DNA of 64,000 bases from Acanthosepion esculentum (lineage: Eukaryota; Mollusca; Cephalopoda; Sepiida; Sepiidae), in NCBI GenBank assembly GCA_964036315.1, contig CAXIWW010000817.1, positions 9,397,501-9,461,500 on the forward strand, written 5' to 3'. Position 1 is the stretch's first letter; every line of letters starts with the position of its first letter. Both the position numbers and the translations under genes were made by a program. The notes beneath the pieces are model-generated. The model was given only the letters and a program-made list of their open reading frames with translations, was not told where the DNA came from and did no database searches. Of this stretch, positions 12,360-24,395 are shown piece by piece.

Positions 12360-14736
12360 CAATCTCAGGGTTCAGCAAGCCTAATTCTACTGGCTTTTTG
12401 CCAATTGCCTTACAAACCATCCCAGGCTGCTGCGGGTTGATTTCTTCTGGCTCTTTTGTGGCAACTGCCTTACAAGCAATCTCAGGCTGCTACAAGCCGA
12501 ATTCTCCTGGCTCTTTTGTGACAACTGCCTTACAAGCAATGTAAGGCTGCTCCGAGCCGACTTCTCTTGGCTCTCTTGTGAAAACTGCCTTTCAAGCAAT
12601 CTCAGGCTTCTACAAACCCACATCTCTTGTCTCTTTTGTGAAAACTGCCTTACAAGCAATCTCAGCCTGCCGAATACGCCTGGCTCTTTTGTAGCAACTG
12701 CCTTACATGCAATCACAGCAGCAAGCCCAATTCTCTTGGATTTTTGTGCCAGTTTCATTACAAGCAATTCCACGCAGCTACGAGCCCGTTTCCCCTGGCT
12801 TTTTGTGAAAATTGCTTTACACGCAATCTCTGGCTTCTACAAACTTACACCTTCTGACTCTTTTTTGACAACTCCCTTACAAGCAATCTCCCGCTGCTAT
12901 CGGCCGACTTCTCCGGGCTATTTGTGAAAACTGTCTTACAAAGGATCTCAGGCTGCTACAAGCCGATTTCTACTGCCTCTTTTGCAGCAACTGCCTTACA
13001 AGCAATCTCAGTCTGCAACAAGCCGACTTCTCCTTGCTCTTTTGTGAAAACTGCCTTACAAGCAATGTCAGACTGCTACGAGCCGACTTCTCTTGGCTCT
13101 TTTGTGAAAACTGCCTTTCAAGCAATCTCAGGCTTCTACAAACCCACATCTCTTGTCTCTTTTGTGAAAACTGCCTTACAAGCAATCTCAGCCTGCTACA
13201 AGCCGAATTGGCCGCTACAAATCGACATATACTGGTTCTTTTGTGACAACTGCCTTACAAGCAATCTCAGGCTGACGCTAGTCCAATTCTCCTTATTTTT
13301 GTGCTAATTGCCTTACAACCAATCCCAGGCTGCTACGAACCGATTTCTCCTGGCTCATCTGTGTCATCTGCCTTAAAAGCATTCTCAGGCTGCAGCAATA
13401 TGAATTCTCCTGGCTTTTTGTGCAAATTGCCTTACAAGCAATCCCAGGCGTCTACGAGCCGATTTCTCCTGGCGCTTTTGTGGCAACTGCCTTACAAGAA
13501 ATCTCAGGCTGCTACAAGCCGAATTCTCCTGGCGCTTTTATGACAACTGTCTTACAATCAATGTCAGGCTGCTACGAGCCGACTTATCTTGGCTCTTTTG
13601 TGAAAACTGCCTTGCAAGTAATCTCCGGCTGCTACAAGCCGTATTCTCCTGGCGCTTTTGTGACAACTGCCTTACAAGCAATGTCAGGCTTCTACAATCC
13701 GACATCTCCTGTCTCTTTTGTGACAACTGCTTTACAAGCAATCTCAGTCTTCCGCCAGGACATTTCTCCTGACTTTTTGTGCCAATTGCCTTAAAAGCAA
13801 TCCCAGGCGGCTACGTGCCGATTTCTCCTGGCTCTTTTGTGGTAACTGCCTTACAAGCAATCTCAGGCTGCTACAAGCCGAATACGCCTGGCTCTTTTGT
13901 GACACTGCCTTGCAAGCAATCTCAGGCCACTACAAATCGACATCTACTGTCTCTTTTGTGACAACTGCCTTACAAGCAATCTCAGGCTGCCGCGGGGCAG
14001 TTCTCCTGACTTTTTGTGCCAATTGCCTTAAAAACAATACCAGGCGGTTACGTGCCGATATCTCCTGGCTCTTTTGTGGTAACTTCCTTACAAGCAATCT
14101 CAGGCTGCTATAAGCCAAATTCTCCTGGTTCTATTGTGACAACTGCCTTAAAAGCAATCTCAGTCTACAGCAATCCTAATTCCCCTGGCTTTTTGTGCCA
14201 ATTGCCTTACAAGCAATCCCAGGCGTCTACGAGCCGATTTCTCCTGGCTCAAATGTGGCAACTGCCTTCCAAGCAATCTCAGGCTGCTGCAAGCCGAATT
14301 CTCCTGGCTCTTTTGTGACAACTGCCTTACAAGCAATCTCAGGCATCCGGTTGTCCAATTCTCCTGATTTTTTGTGCCAATTGCCATACAAGCAATCCCA
14401 GGCTGCCACGAACCGATTTCCCATGGCTCATTTGTGGCATCTGCCTTACAAGCATTCTCAGGCTACAGCAATATGAATTCTTCTGCCTCTATTCTGCCAA
14501 CTGCCTTCCAAGCAATCTCAGGCTTCTACGAGTCTGGCTCTTCTATGACAACTGCCTTACAAGCAATCTCAGGCTGCTACGAGCCGAACTCCTGGCTCTT
14601 TTTTGCCAATTGCATTACAAGCCATCCCAGGCTGGTACTAGCGGATTTCTCCTGGCTCTTTTGTGACAACTGATTAAAAGCAATCTGAGGTTTCTACGAG
14701 CCGTCATCACCTTTTTTTTGACAAATGCCTTAAAAG

Positions 14737-14779
14737 TAATCTCAGACTGCTACAAGTCGTCTACGCCTGGCCTTACAAG
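14737..14779 (+). repeat. Truncated 43-bp satellite B monomer, copy 2 (marker)
   Basis: Same internal deletion as at 12317-12359 (CTACGCCTGG joined to CCTTACAAG). It sits in a surrounding block that repeats the 12.0-12.4 kb region about 2.4-2.5 kb downstream; both contain CCTCTATTCTGCCAACTGCC and the word ATGACAACTGCC after TGGCTCTTCT. Confidence 0.85.
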
Positions 14780-15999
14780 CAATCTCAGGGTGCAGCAAGC
14801 CTAATTCTACTGGCTTTTTGGCCAATTGCCTCACAAGCCATCCCAGGCTGCTACGGGCTGATTTCTTCTGGCTCTTTTGTGGCAACTGCATTACAAGCAA
14901 TCTCAGGCTGCTACAAGCCGAATACGCCTGGCTCTTTTGTGACAGCTGCCTTACAAGAAATCTCAGGCTGCTACAAGTCGGTTTCTCCTCGCGCTTTTGT
15001 GACAACTGCCTTACAAGCAATGTCAGGCTGCTACGAGCCGACTTCTCTTGGCTCTTTTGTGAAAACTGCGTTACAAGTAATATCAGGCTGCTACAAAACG
15101 ACATCTCCTGTCTCTTTTGTGAAACTGCCTTACAAGCAATCTCAGGCTGCAGCAAACCCAATTCTCCTGGTTCATTTGTGGCAACTGCCTTACAAGCAAT
15201 CTCACGCTGCTACAAAACGACATCTACAGTCACTTTTTTTAAAAACTGTCTTACAAGCAATCTCAGCCTGCTACAAGCCTTGCTCTTTTGTGAAACTGCT
15301 TTACAAGGAATCTCAGGCCGCTATAAATCGACATATCCTGGCTCTTTTGTGACAACTGCCTTACAAGCAATCTCAGGCATCCGGTAGTCCAATTCTCCTG
15401 ATTTTTTTTGCCAATTGCCATACAAGCAATCTCAGGTTGCTACGAACCGATTTCCCCAGGCTCATCTGTGGCATCTGCCTTACAAGCATTCTCAGGCAGC
15501 AGCATTATGAATTCTCCTGGCTTTTTGTGCGAATTGCCTTACAAGCAATCCCAGGCGGCGACAAGCCAATTTCTCCTGGCTCTTTTGTGGCAACTGCCTT
15601 ACAAGCAATATCAGGCTGCTACGAGCCGACTTCTCCTGACTCTTTTGTGACAACTGCCTTACAAGCAATCTCAGGCAACTACAAGCCGAATACGCCTGGC
15701 TCTTCTGTGAGAACTGCCTTGCAAGCAATCTCATGCCGCTACAAATCGACATATTCTGTCTCTTTTGTGACAACTGCCTTACAAGCAATCTCAGGCTCCT
15801 GCAAGCCGAATTCTCCTGGCTCTTTTGTGCAAATTGATTTACAAGAAATCCCAGGCGTCTACGAGCCGACGTATCTTGGCTCTTTTGTGAAAACTGCCTT
15901 CAAAGCAATCTAGGCTGCTACAAAACGACATCTCCTGTCTCTTTTTTTCAAAACCGCCTTACAAGCAATCTCAGCCTGCTACAAGCCGAATACGCCTAG

Positions 16000-16022
16000 C
16001 TCTTGTGTGAAGCCCCACCCAG
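16000..16022. other. B/A junction, mirrored at 30.90 kb
   Basis: CTCTTGTGTGAAGCCCCACC joins B to A; the right half has GGTGGGGCTTCACACAAGAG at about 30896-30915, its exact reverse complement. Confidence 0.92.
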
Positions 16023-19000
16023 AAGACAGTCCCAGAAAGACCCACTCAGACGAATCCAAGTCCCAGAAAGTCCAACGCAGACAACCCCCAGTCCCAGAAA
16101 GTCACACGCAGACGACCCCCAGTCCCAGAAAGTCAACCGCAGACGACACCCCACCCAGAAAACAGTCCCATATATCCAACGCAGACGAACCTCCCACCAA
16201 GGAGACAGTCCCAGAAAGTCTCACGCAGACGACCCCCAGTCCAAGAAAGTCCCACGGAGAAGACCTCCCACCCAGGGGACAGACCCAGAAAGTCCCACGC
16301 AGATGACCCCTCACCCAGGAGACAGACCTAGAAAGTCCCACGCAGACGACCCCCAGTCCCAGAAAGTTCCACGCAGACGAAACCGCACCCAGGAGACTGT
16401 CCCAGAAAGTCCCACGAAGACGACCCCCAGTCCCAGAAAGTCCCACGCAGACGACCCCCACCCAGAAGACAGTCCCAGAAAGTCCCACGCAGACTACCCC
16501 CAGTCCCAGAAGGTCCCACGCAGACGACCCCTAATCCCAGAAAGTCCCTCGCAGACGACCCCCCACCCAGGAGACAGTCCCAGAAAGTCCCACGCAGAAG
16601 ACCCCCAGTCCCAGAAAGTCCCACGCAGACGACCCCCCACCCAGGAGACAGTCCCAGAAAGTCCCACGCAGACGACACCCAGTCTCAAAAAGTCCCACGC
16701 AGAAGAACCCCAGTCCCAGAAAGTCCCACGCAGACGAACCCCAGTCCCACAAAGTCCCACGCAGACGAGACCCCACCCAGGAGACAGTTCTCAGAATGTC
16801 CCAAACAGAAGACCCCCCACCCAGGTGACAGTCCCAGAAAGTCCCACAAAGACGACCCCCACTCCCAGAAAGTCCCACGCAGACGGCCCCAGTCTCAGAA
16901 AGTCCCACGCAGACGAAACCCAGTCCCAGAAAGTCCCACGCAGACGACCCTCAGTCACAGAAAATCCCACGCAGACGTGCCCCACACCCAGGAGACAGTC
17001 CCAGAATGTCCCACGCAGACGACCCCCAGTCTAAGAAATTCCCATGCAGAAGACCCCCACCCAGGAGACATTCCCAGAAAGTCCCTAGCAGACGACCCCC
17101 CACACAGGAGAGAGTCCCAGAAAGTCCCACGCAGACGAGACCCCACCAAGGAGACAGTCCAAGAAAATCCCATGCAGACGACCCCACTTCCAGAAAGTCC
17201 CACGTAGACGGCCCCCAGTCACAGAAAGTCCCACGCAGACGACCCCCATTCCAAGAAAGTCCAACGCAGACGACCTCCACCCTGCAGACAGTCCCAGAAA
17301 GTCCCACGAAGACGACCCCCAGTCCAAGAATGTCCCACGCAGACGATCTCAAGTCCCTGAAAGTCCCACGCAGACGACACCCTTGTCCCAGAAAGTCCCA
17401 CGCAGACGACCTCCAGTCCAAGCAAGTCCCACGCAGACGACCCACCACCAAGGAGACAGTCCCAGAAAGACCGACGCAGACGACCCCCAGTCCCAGAAAG
17501 TCCCAAAGACGACCCCCCACCCAGGAGACATTCCCAGAAAGTCCCACGCAGACGAGCCCCCACCCAGGAGACAGTCCCAGAAAGTCCCACGCAGACGATC
17601 CCCAGTCCCAGAAAGTCACATGCAGAGGACCCCCCACCCAGGTGACAGTCCCAGATATCCCAAGCAGACGACCCTGCACCCAGGAGACAGTCCCAGAAAG
17701 TCCCACGAAGAAGACCCCCAGTCTCAGGAAGTCGCATGCAGACGACCCCCACCCAGGAGACAGTCCCAGAAAGTCCCACGAAGACGACCCCTCAACCAGG
17801 AGACAGTCCCAGAAAGTCCCACGCAGACGGCCCCCAGTCCCAGAAAGTCCCACGCAGACGAGCCCCAGTCCGACAAAGTCACACGCAGAAGACCCCAGTC
17901 CCAGAAAATCCCACGCAGACGAAACCCCACACAGGAGACAGTTCTCAGAAAGTCCCAAAAAGACGACCCTCCATCCAGGAGACAGTGCCAGAAAGTCCCA
18001 CACAGACGACCCCCACTCCCAGAAAGTCCCACGCAGACGACCTCCAGTCCCAGAAAGTCCCACGCAGACGATCCCCAGTCCCAGGAAGTCCAACGCAGAC
18101 GACCCCCAGTCCCAGGAGACAGTCCCAGAAAGTCCCACGAAGACGGCCCCCAGTCCCAGAAAGACCCACGCAGACGACCCCCAGTCCCAGAAAGTCACAC
18201 GCAGAAGACCCCCAGTTCCAGAAAGTCCCACGCAGACGACACCCCACACAGGAGACATTTCTCGGAAAGTCCCAAACTGACGACCCCCCACCCAGGAGAC
18301 AGTCCCAGAAAGTCCCACGCAGACGACCCCCACTCCCAGAAAGTCCAACGCAGACGGCCCCCAGTCCCAGAAAGTCCCACACAGACGACCCCCAGTCACA
18401 GATAATCCGACGCAGACGTTCCCCCCACCCAGGAGTCAGTCCCAGAATGTCCCACGCAGACGACCCCCAGTCTAAGAAAGTCCCATGAAGACGACCCCCA
18501 CCAAGGAGACAGTCCCAGAAAGTCCCATGCAGACGACCCCCACTCCAAGAAAGTCCCTCGTAGACGGCCCCAGTCACAGAAAGTCCAACGCAGACGACTC
18601 CCAGACCCAGAAACTCCCATGCAGACGACCCCCACCCAGCAGACATTCCCAGAAAGTCCCACGCAGATGAGCCCCACCCAGGAGACAGTCCAAGAAAGTC
18701 CCACGCAGACGACCCCCAGTCCCAGAAATTCCCAGGCAGACGACCCCCAGTCCCAGAAAGTCCAACGCAGACGAACCCCAGTCCCAGAAAGTCCCACGGA
18801 GACGAACCCCCACCCAGGAGACAGTCCCAGAAAGACCCACGGAGACGACCCCCAGTCCCAGAAAGTCCCACGGAGACGAACCCCCACCCAGGAGACAGTC
18901 CCAGAAAGTCCCACGCAGACGAGCTCCGACCCAAGAGACAGTCCCAGAAAGTCCCACGCAGACGATCCCCAGTCCCAGAAAGTCACATGCAGAGGACCCC

Positions 19001-20649
19001 CACCCAGGTGTCAGTCCCAGATATCCCACGCAGACGACCCCGCACCTTGGAGACAGTCCCAGAAAGTCCCACGCAGAAGACCCCCAGTCCCAGGAAGTCC
19101 CATGCAGACGACCCCCACCCAGGAGACAGTCCCAGAAAGTCCCAGGCAGACGACCCCCCAACCAGGAGACAGTCCCAGAAAGTCCCACGTAGACGTCCCC
19201 CAGTCCCAGAAAGTTCCACGCAGACGACCCCCAGTCCCAGGAGACAGTCCCAGAAAGTCCCACGCAGACGGCCCCCCACCAAGGAGACAGTCCCAGAAAG
19301 TCCCACGCAGACGACCCACACCCTGCAGACAGTCCCAGAAAGTCCCACGCAGACGACCCCGAGTCCCAGAAAATCCCACGCAGACGATCCCCAGTCCCTG
19401 AAAGTCCCAGGCAGACGACACCCTTGTCCCAGAAATTCCCACGCAGACGACCTCCAGTCCAAGCAAGTCCCACGCAGACGACCCGCCACCCAGGAGACAG
19501 TCCCAGAAAGTCACACGCAGACGACCCCAGTCCATGAAAGTCCCACGCAGACGACCCACCACCCAGGAGACAGTCCCAGAAAGTCCCAAACAACCGACCT
19601 CGCACCCAGGAGACAGTCCAAGAAAGTCCCACGCAGACGACCTCCACTCCCAGAAAGTCCCACGCAGACGGCCCCTAGTCCCAGAAAGTCCCACGCAGAC
19701 GACCCCCAGTCCCAGCAAGTCCAAGGCAGACAACCCCCCACACAGGAGACAGTCCCAGAAAGTCCCACGTAGACGACCCCCAGTCCCAGAAAGACCCAAA
19801 GACGAACCCCCACCCAGGAGACTGTCCCAGAAAGTCCCACGCAGACGAGCACCCACCCAGGAGACAGTCCCAGAAAGTCCCACGCAGACGAACCCCAGTC
19901 CCAGAAAGTCACATGCAGAGGACCCCCCACCCAGGTGACAGTCCCAGATATCCCACGCAGACGACCCCGCACCCAGGAGACAGTACTAGAAAGTCCCACG
20001 CAGAAGACCCCCAGTCCCAGGAAGTCGCATGCAGACGACCCCCACCCAGGAGACAGTCCCAGAAAGTCCCACGCAGACGACCCCCCAACCCGGAGACAGC
20101 CCCAGAAAGTCCCACGCAGACGAGCCCCATTCCCAGAAAGTCCCACGCAGACGACCCCCAGTCCCAGCAAGTCCAACGCAGACGACCCACAGTCCAAGGA
20201 GACAGTCCCAGAATGTCCCACGAAGACGGCCCACAGTCCCAGAAAGTCCCATGCAGACGACCCCCAGTCCGACAAACTCACACGCAGAAGACCCCAGTCC
20301 CAAAAAGTCCCACGCAGACGACCCCACACCCAGGAGACAGTCCCAGAAAGTCCCACGCAGACGACCCCCAGTCCCAGAAAGTCGCAGGAAGACGACCCCC
20401 AGTCCCAGGAAGTCCAACGCAGACGACCCCCAGTCCCAGGAAGTCCAACGCAGACGACCCCCAGTCCCAGGAGACAGTCCCAGTAAGTCCCACGCAGAAG
20501 GCGCCCAGTCCCAGAAAGTCCCACGCAGACGACCCACAGTCCCAGAAAGTCACAAGCAGAAGACCCCCAGTTCCAGAAAGTCCCACGCAGACGACACCCC
20601 ACACAGGTGACATTTCTCGGAAAGTCCCAAACAGACGAACCCCCTCCCA

Positions 20650-21538
20650 GGAGACAGTCTCAGAAAGTCCCACGCAGACGACCCCCACTCCCAGAAAGTC
20701 CATCGCAGACGGCCCCCAGTCCCAGAAAGTCCCACGCAGTCGACCCCAAGTCAGAGAAAATCCGACGCAGACGTTCCCCCCACCCAGGAGACAGTCCCAG
20801 AATGTCCCACGCAGACGACCCCCAGTCTAAGAAAGTCCCATGAAGACGACCCCCACCAAGGAGACAGTCCCAGAAAGTCCAATGCCGACGACCCCCACTC
20901 CCAGAAAGTCCCTCGTAGACGGCCCCCAGTCACAGAAAGTGCAACGATCGACTCCCAGTCCCAGAGACACCCACGCAGACGACCCCCACCCAGCAGACAG
21001 TCCCAGAAAGTCCCACGCAGACGACCCCCAGTCCCAGAAAGTCCCATGCAGACGACCCCCACCCAGGAGACATTCCCAGAAAGTCCCACGCAGATGAGCC
21101 CCACCCAGGAGACAGTCCCAGAAAGTCCCACGCAGACGACCCCCTGTCCCAGAAAGTCCCACGCAGACGACCCCCAGTCCCAGAAAGTCCAACGCAGACG
21201 AACCCCAGTCCCAGAAGGTCCCACGGAGACGAACCACCACCCAGGAGACAGTCCCAGAAATTCCCACGCAGATGAGCCCCATTCCCAGATAGTCCCACGC
21301 AGACGACCCCACACCCAGGAGGCAGTCCCAGAAAGTCCCAAAAAGTCGTACCCCCACCAAGGAGACAGTCCCAGAAAGTCCCACGCAGATGACCCCCAGT
21401 CCCAGAATGTCCCACGCAGACGACCCCCAGTTCCACAAAGTCCCACGCAGACAACACCGCACCCAGGAGACTGTGCCACAATGACCCACGCATCGACCCC
21501 CAGTCCAAGAAAGTCCCACGCAGACGAGTCCCCACCCA
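20650..21538 (+). repeat. About 0.9-kb tandem duplication in satellite A, copy 1
   Basis: This block contains the rare word TCAGAGAAAATCCGACGCAG at 20751 and ends at CGAGTCCCCACCCAGGAAAC. The same series follows in 21539-22458. The offset is 889 bp at the left and 920 bp at the right, because the second copy has one extra 31-bp monomer near 22160-22190. Confidence 0.72.
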
Positions 21539-22458
21539 GGAAACAGTCCCAGAAAGTCCCACGCAGACGACCCCCACTCCCAGAAAGTCCAACGCAGACG
21601 GCCCCCAGTCCCAGAAAGTCCCACGCATTCGACCCCAAGTCAGAGAAAATCCGACGCAGACGTTCCCCCCACCCAGCAGACAGTCCCAGAATGTCCCACG
21701 CAGACGACCCCCAGTCTAAGAAAGTCACATGAAGACGACCCCCACCAAGGAGACAGTCCAAGAAAGTCCCATGCCGACGACCCCCACTCCCAGAAAGTCC
21801 TTCGTAGACGGCCCCCAGTCACAGAAAGTCCAACGCTCGACTCCCAGTCCCAGAGACTCCCCGGCAGACGACCCCCACCCAGCAGACAGTCCCAGAAAGT
21901 CCCACGCAGACGACCCCCAGTCCCAGAAAGTCCCATGCAGACGACCCCCACCCAGGAGACATTCCCAGAAAGTCCCACGCAGATGAGCCCCACCCAGGAG
22001 ACAGTCCCAGAAAGTCCCACGCAGACAACCCCCTGTCCCAGAAAGTCCCACGCAGACGACCCCCAGTCCCAGAAAGTCCAACGCAGACGAACCCCAGTCC
22101 CATAAAGTCCCACGGAGACGAACCACCACCCAGGAGACAGTCCCAGAAAGTCCCACGCAGACGACCCCCAGTCCCAGAAAATCCAACGCAGACGAGTCCC
22201 ATTCCCAGATAGTCCCACGCAGACGACCCCACACCCAGGAGGCAGTCCCAGAAAGTCCCAAAAAGTCGACCCCCCACCAAGGAGACAGTCCCAGAAAGTC
22301 CCACGCAGATGACCCCCAGTCCCAGAATGTCCCACGCAGACGACCCCCAGTTCCACAAAGTCCCACGCAGACAACACCGCACCCAGGAGACTGTCCCACA
22401 ATGACCCACGCAGACGACCCCCAGTCCAAGAAAGTCCCACGCAGACGAGTCCCCACCC
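21539..22458 (+). repeat. About 0.9-kb tandem duplication in satellite A, copy 2
   Basis: Second copy of 20650-21538, with TCAGAGAAAATCCGACGCAG at 21640. The extra 31-bp monomer inside it is a one-unit length change of the kind unequal exchange produces. Edges are approximate. Confidence 0.72.
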
Positions 22459-23753
22459 AGGAAACAGTCCCAGAAAGTCCCACGCAGACGACCCCACACC
22501 CAGGAGAGAGTCCCAGAAAGATCCACGTAGACGACCCCCAGTCCCAGAAAGTCCCATGCAGACGCAACCCCACCCAGGAGACAGTCCCAGAAAGTCCCTC
22601 GCAGAAGAACCCCCACCCAGAAGACAGTCACAGAAAGACCCACGCAGAAGACCCCCAGTCCAAGAAAGTCCCACGCAGACGACCCCCAGTCCCAGAAAGC
22701 CCACGCAGACGACCCGCAGTCCCAGAAAGTCCGACGCAGACTACCCCCAGTCCCAGAATGTCCCAGGCAGTCGACACCCTACCAAGGAGACAGTCCCAGA
22801 AATTCCCACGCAGACGACCCCCACTCCCAGAAAGACCCACGCAGACGAGCCCCCACCCAGGAGACAGTCCCAGAACGTCCCACGCTGACGAACCCCCACG
22901 CATGAGACAGTCGCAGAAAGACCCACGCAGACGGCCCCCAGCCCCAGAAAGTCCCACACAGACGACCCCCAGTCCTAGGAAGTCCCATGCAGACGACCCC
23001 CACCCAGGAGACAGTCCCAGAAAGACCGACGCAGACGACCCCCAGTCCCAGAAAGTACCAAAGACGACCCCCCACCCAGGAGACAGTCCCAGAAAGTCCC
23101 ACGCAGACGACCCCCATTCCCAGAAAGTCCCACGCTGACGACCCCAGTCGCAGAAAATCCCACGCAGACGACCCCCAGTCCAACAAAGTCCCACGCAGAC
23201 GGCCCCCAGTCCCAGAAAGTCCCACGCAGACGACCCCCAGGCCCAGCAATTCCCAGGCAGACAACCCCCACACAGGAGACAGTCCCAGAAAGTCCCACGC
23301 AGACGACCCCCAGTCCCAGAAAGTCCCACGCAGACAACCCCCAGTCCCACAAAGTCCCACGCAGACGATACCGCACCCAGGAGACTATCCCAGACAGACC
23401 CACGCAGACGAACCAGTGTCCCAGAAAGTCCCACGCAGACGAGTCCCCACCAAGGAAAGAGTCCCAGAAAGTCCCACGCAGACGACCACCCACCCAGGAG
23501 AGAGTCCAAGAAGGACCCACGCAGACGACCCGCAGTCCCAGAAATTCCAACGCAGACGACCCCCAGTCCCACAAAGTCCCACGCAGACGACACCGCACCC
23601 AGGAGACTGTCCCAGAAAGACCCATGCAGACGACCCCCCCCACCAAGGAGACAGCCCCAGAAAGTCCCACGCAGACGACACCCCCCCACCAAGGAGACAG
23701 CCCCAGAAAGTACCACGCAGACGAAACACCTCCCAGGAGACAGTCCCAGAAAG

Positions 23754-24395
23754 GGAGAACTGGGATTGCTGCAGCCTGAGATTACTTGTAAGGCTGTTGT
23801 CACAATAGAACCAGGAGAATTCGGCTTGTAGCAGCCTGAGATTGCTTGTAAGGCAGTTACCACAAAAGAGCCAGGAGAAATCGGCACGTAGACGCCTGGG
23901 ATTGCTTTTAAGTCAATTGGCATAAAAAGTCAGGAGAACTGTCCTGGCGGCAGTCTGAAATTGCTTGTAAGGCAGTTGTCACAAAAGCGCAAGAAGAATT
24001 CGGCTTGTAGCAGCCTGAGATTACTTGTAAGGCAGTTTTCACATAAGAGCCAAGAGAAGTCGGCTCGTAGCCGCATGACATTGCTTGTAAGGCAGTTGTG
24101 ACAAAAGCGCCAGGAGAATTCGGCTTGAAGCAGCATGAGATTTCTTGTAAGGCAGTTGTCACAAAAGAGACAGGAGATGTCGACTTGTAGCGGCCTGAGA
24201 TTGCTTGCAAGGCAGGTGTCACAAAAGAGCCAGGCGTATTCGGATTGTAGCAGCCTGAGATTGATTTTGCGCAGTTTTCACAGAAGAGCCAGCAGGTGTG
24301 GGCTTGTATCAGCCTGAGATTGCTTGTAAGGCAGTTTTCACAAAAGAGCCAGGAATTGCCGTTTTGTAGCAGCCTGAGATTGCTTGTAAGGGATT
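23754..24395 (-). repeat. Satellite B array, reversed, short central block
   Basis: About ten B monomers on the minus strand (CTTGTAAGGCAGTTGTCACA, AAAGAGCCAGGAGAATTCGG, CTTGTAGCAGCCTGAGATTG). It lies between forward A and AT-rich unit C. About 23757-24240 is nearly the same as 27557-28040 (same strand, offset about 3,800 bp). The last two monomers, with GCAGGTGTGGGCTTGTATCA and CCAGGAATTGCCGTTTTGTA, are the special type found next to C elsewhere in the window. Confidence 0.92.

Larger units (their letters stand above)
8063..16011 (+). repeat. Satellite B array, forward (about 60-bp monomers), left block
   Basis: About 130 tandem monomers of 59-60 bp. A typical unit runs CAATCTCAGGCTGCTACAAG, CCGAATTCTCCTGGCTCTTT, TGTGACAACTGCCTTACAAG. 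Subtypes differ in fixed words: GAATTCTCCTGGC with TGTGACAACTGCC; CGATTTCTCCTGGC with TGTGGCAACTGCC; CGACTTCTCTTGGC with TGTGAAAACTGCC; CGACATCTCCTGTC; GAATACGCCTGGC with TGTGAAACTGCC (59 bp); and a form with CTTTTTGTGCCAATTGCC (59 bp). They tend to follow one another in a set order, which is a higher-order pattern. Because 60 is a multiple of three, one frame stays open and gives a 20-residue periodic peptide; 59-bp subtypes break it. Both ends abut satellite A. I see no gene here. Confidence 0.93.
9690..17510 (+). repeat. Inner inverted repeat, left arm
   Basis: Pairs with about 29320-35500 in reverse complement. Coordinate sums run from about 46,395 (near 11 kb) to about 46,944 (near 13.4-14.1 kb), 46,735 (near 15.4 kb) and 46,915 (near 16.0 kb), shifting by whole B monomers. 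It contains the second copy of the 1,178-bp duplication, which is not represented as a duplicate in the partner. Confidence 0.82.
16012..23753 (+). repeat. Satellite A array, forward, left inner block
   Basis: Same monomers and orientation as the first A array. The left boundary is sharp at TCTTGTGTGAAGCCCCACCC and is reproduced in mirror image at 30895-30915. The array contains several internal duplications: 20650-21538 against 21539-22458, and a looser offset of about 2.35 kb between 17.7-18.6 kb and 20.0-21.0 kb. Variant words such as CAGATATCCCACGCAGACGA, CCAGGTGACAGTCCC and CAGTTCTCAGAAAGTCCC recur within these blocks. The right end passes into reversed satellite B at CAGTCCCAGAAAGGGAGAAC. 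Parts of it (about 16.0-17.5 kb and 23.3-23.5 kb) match the reversed A array at 28.06-30.9 kb; much of 18.0-22.8 kb has no obvious partner there. Confidence 0.92.
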
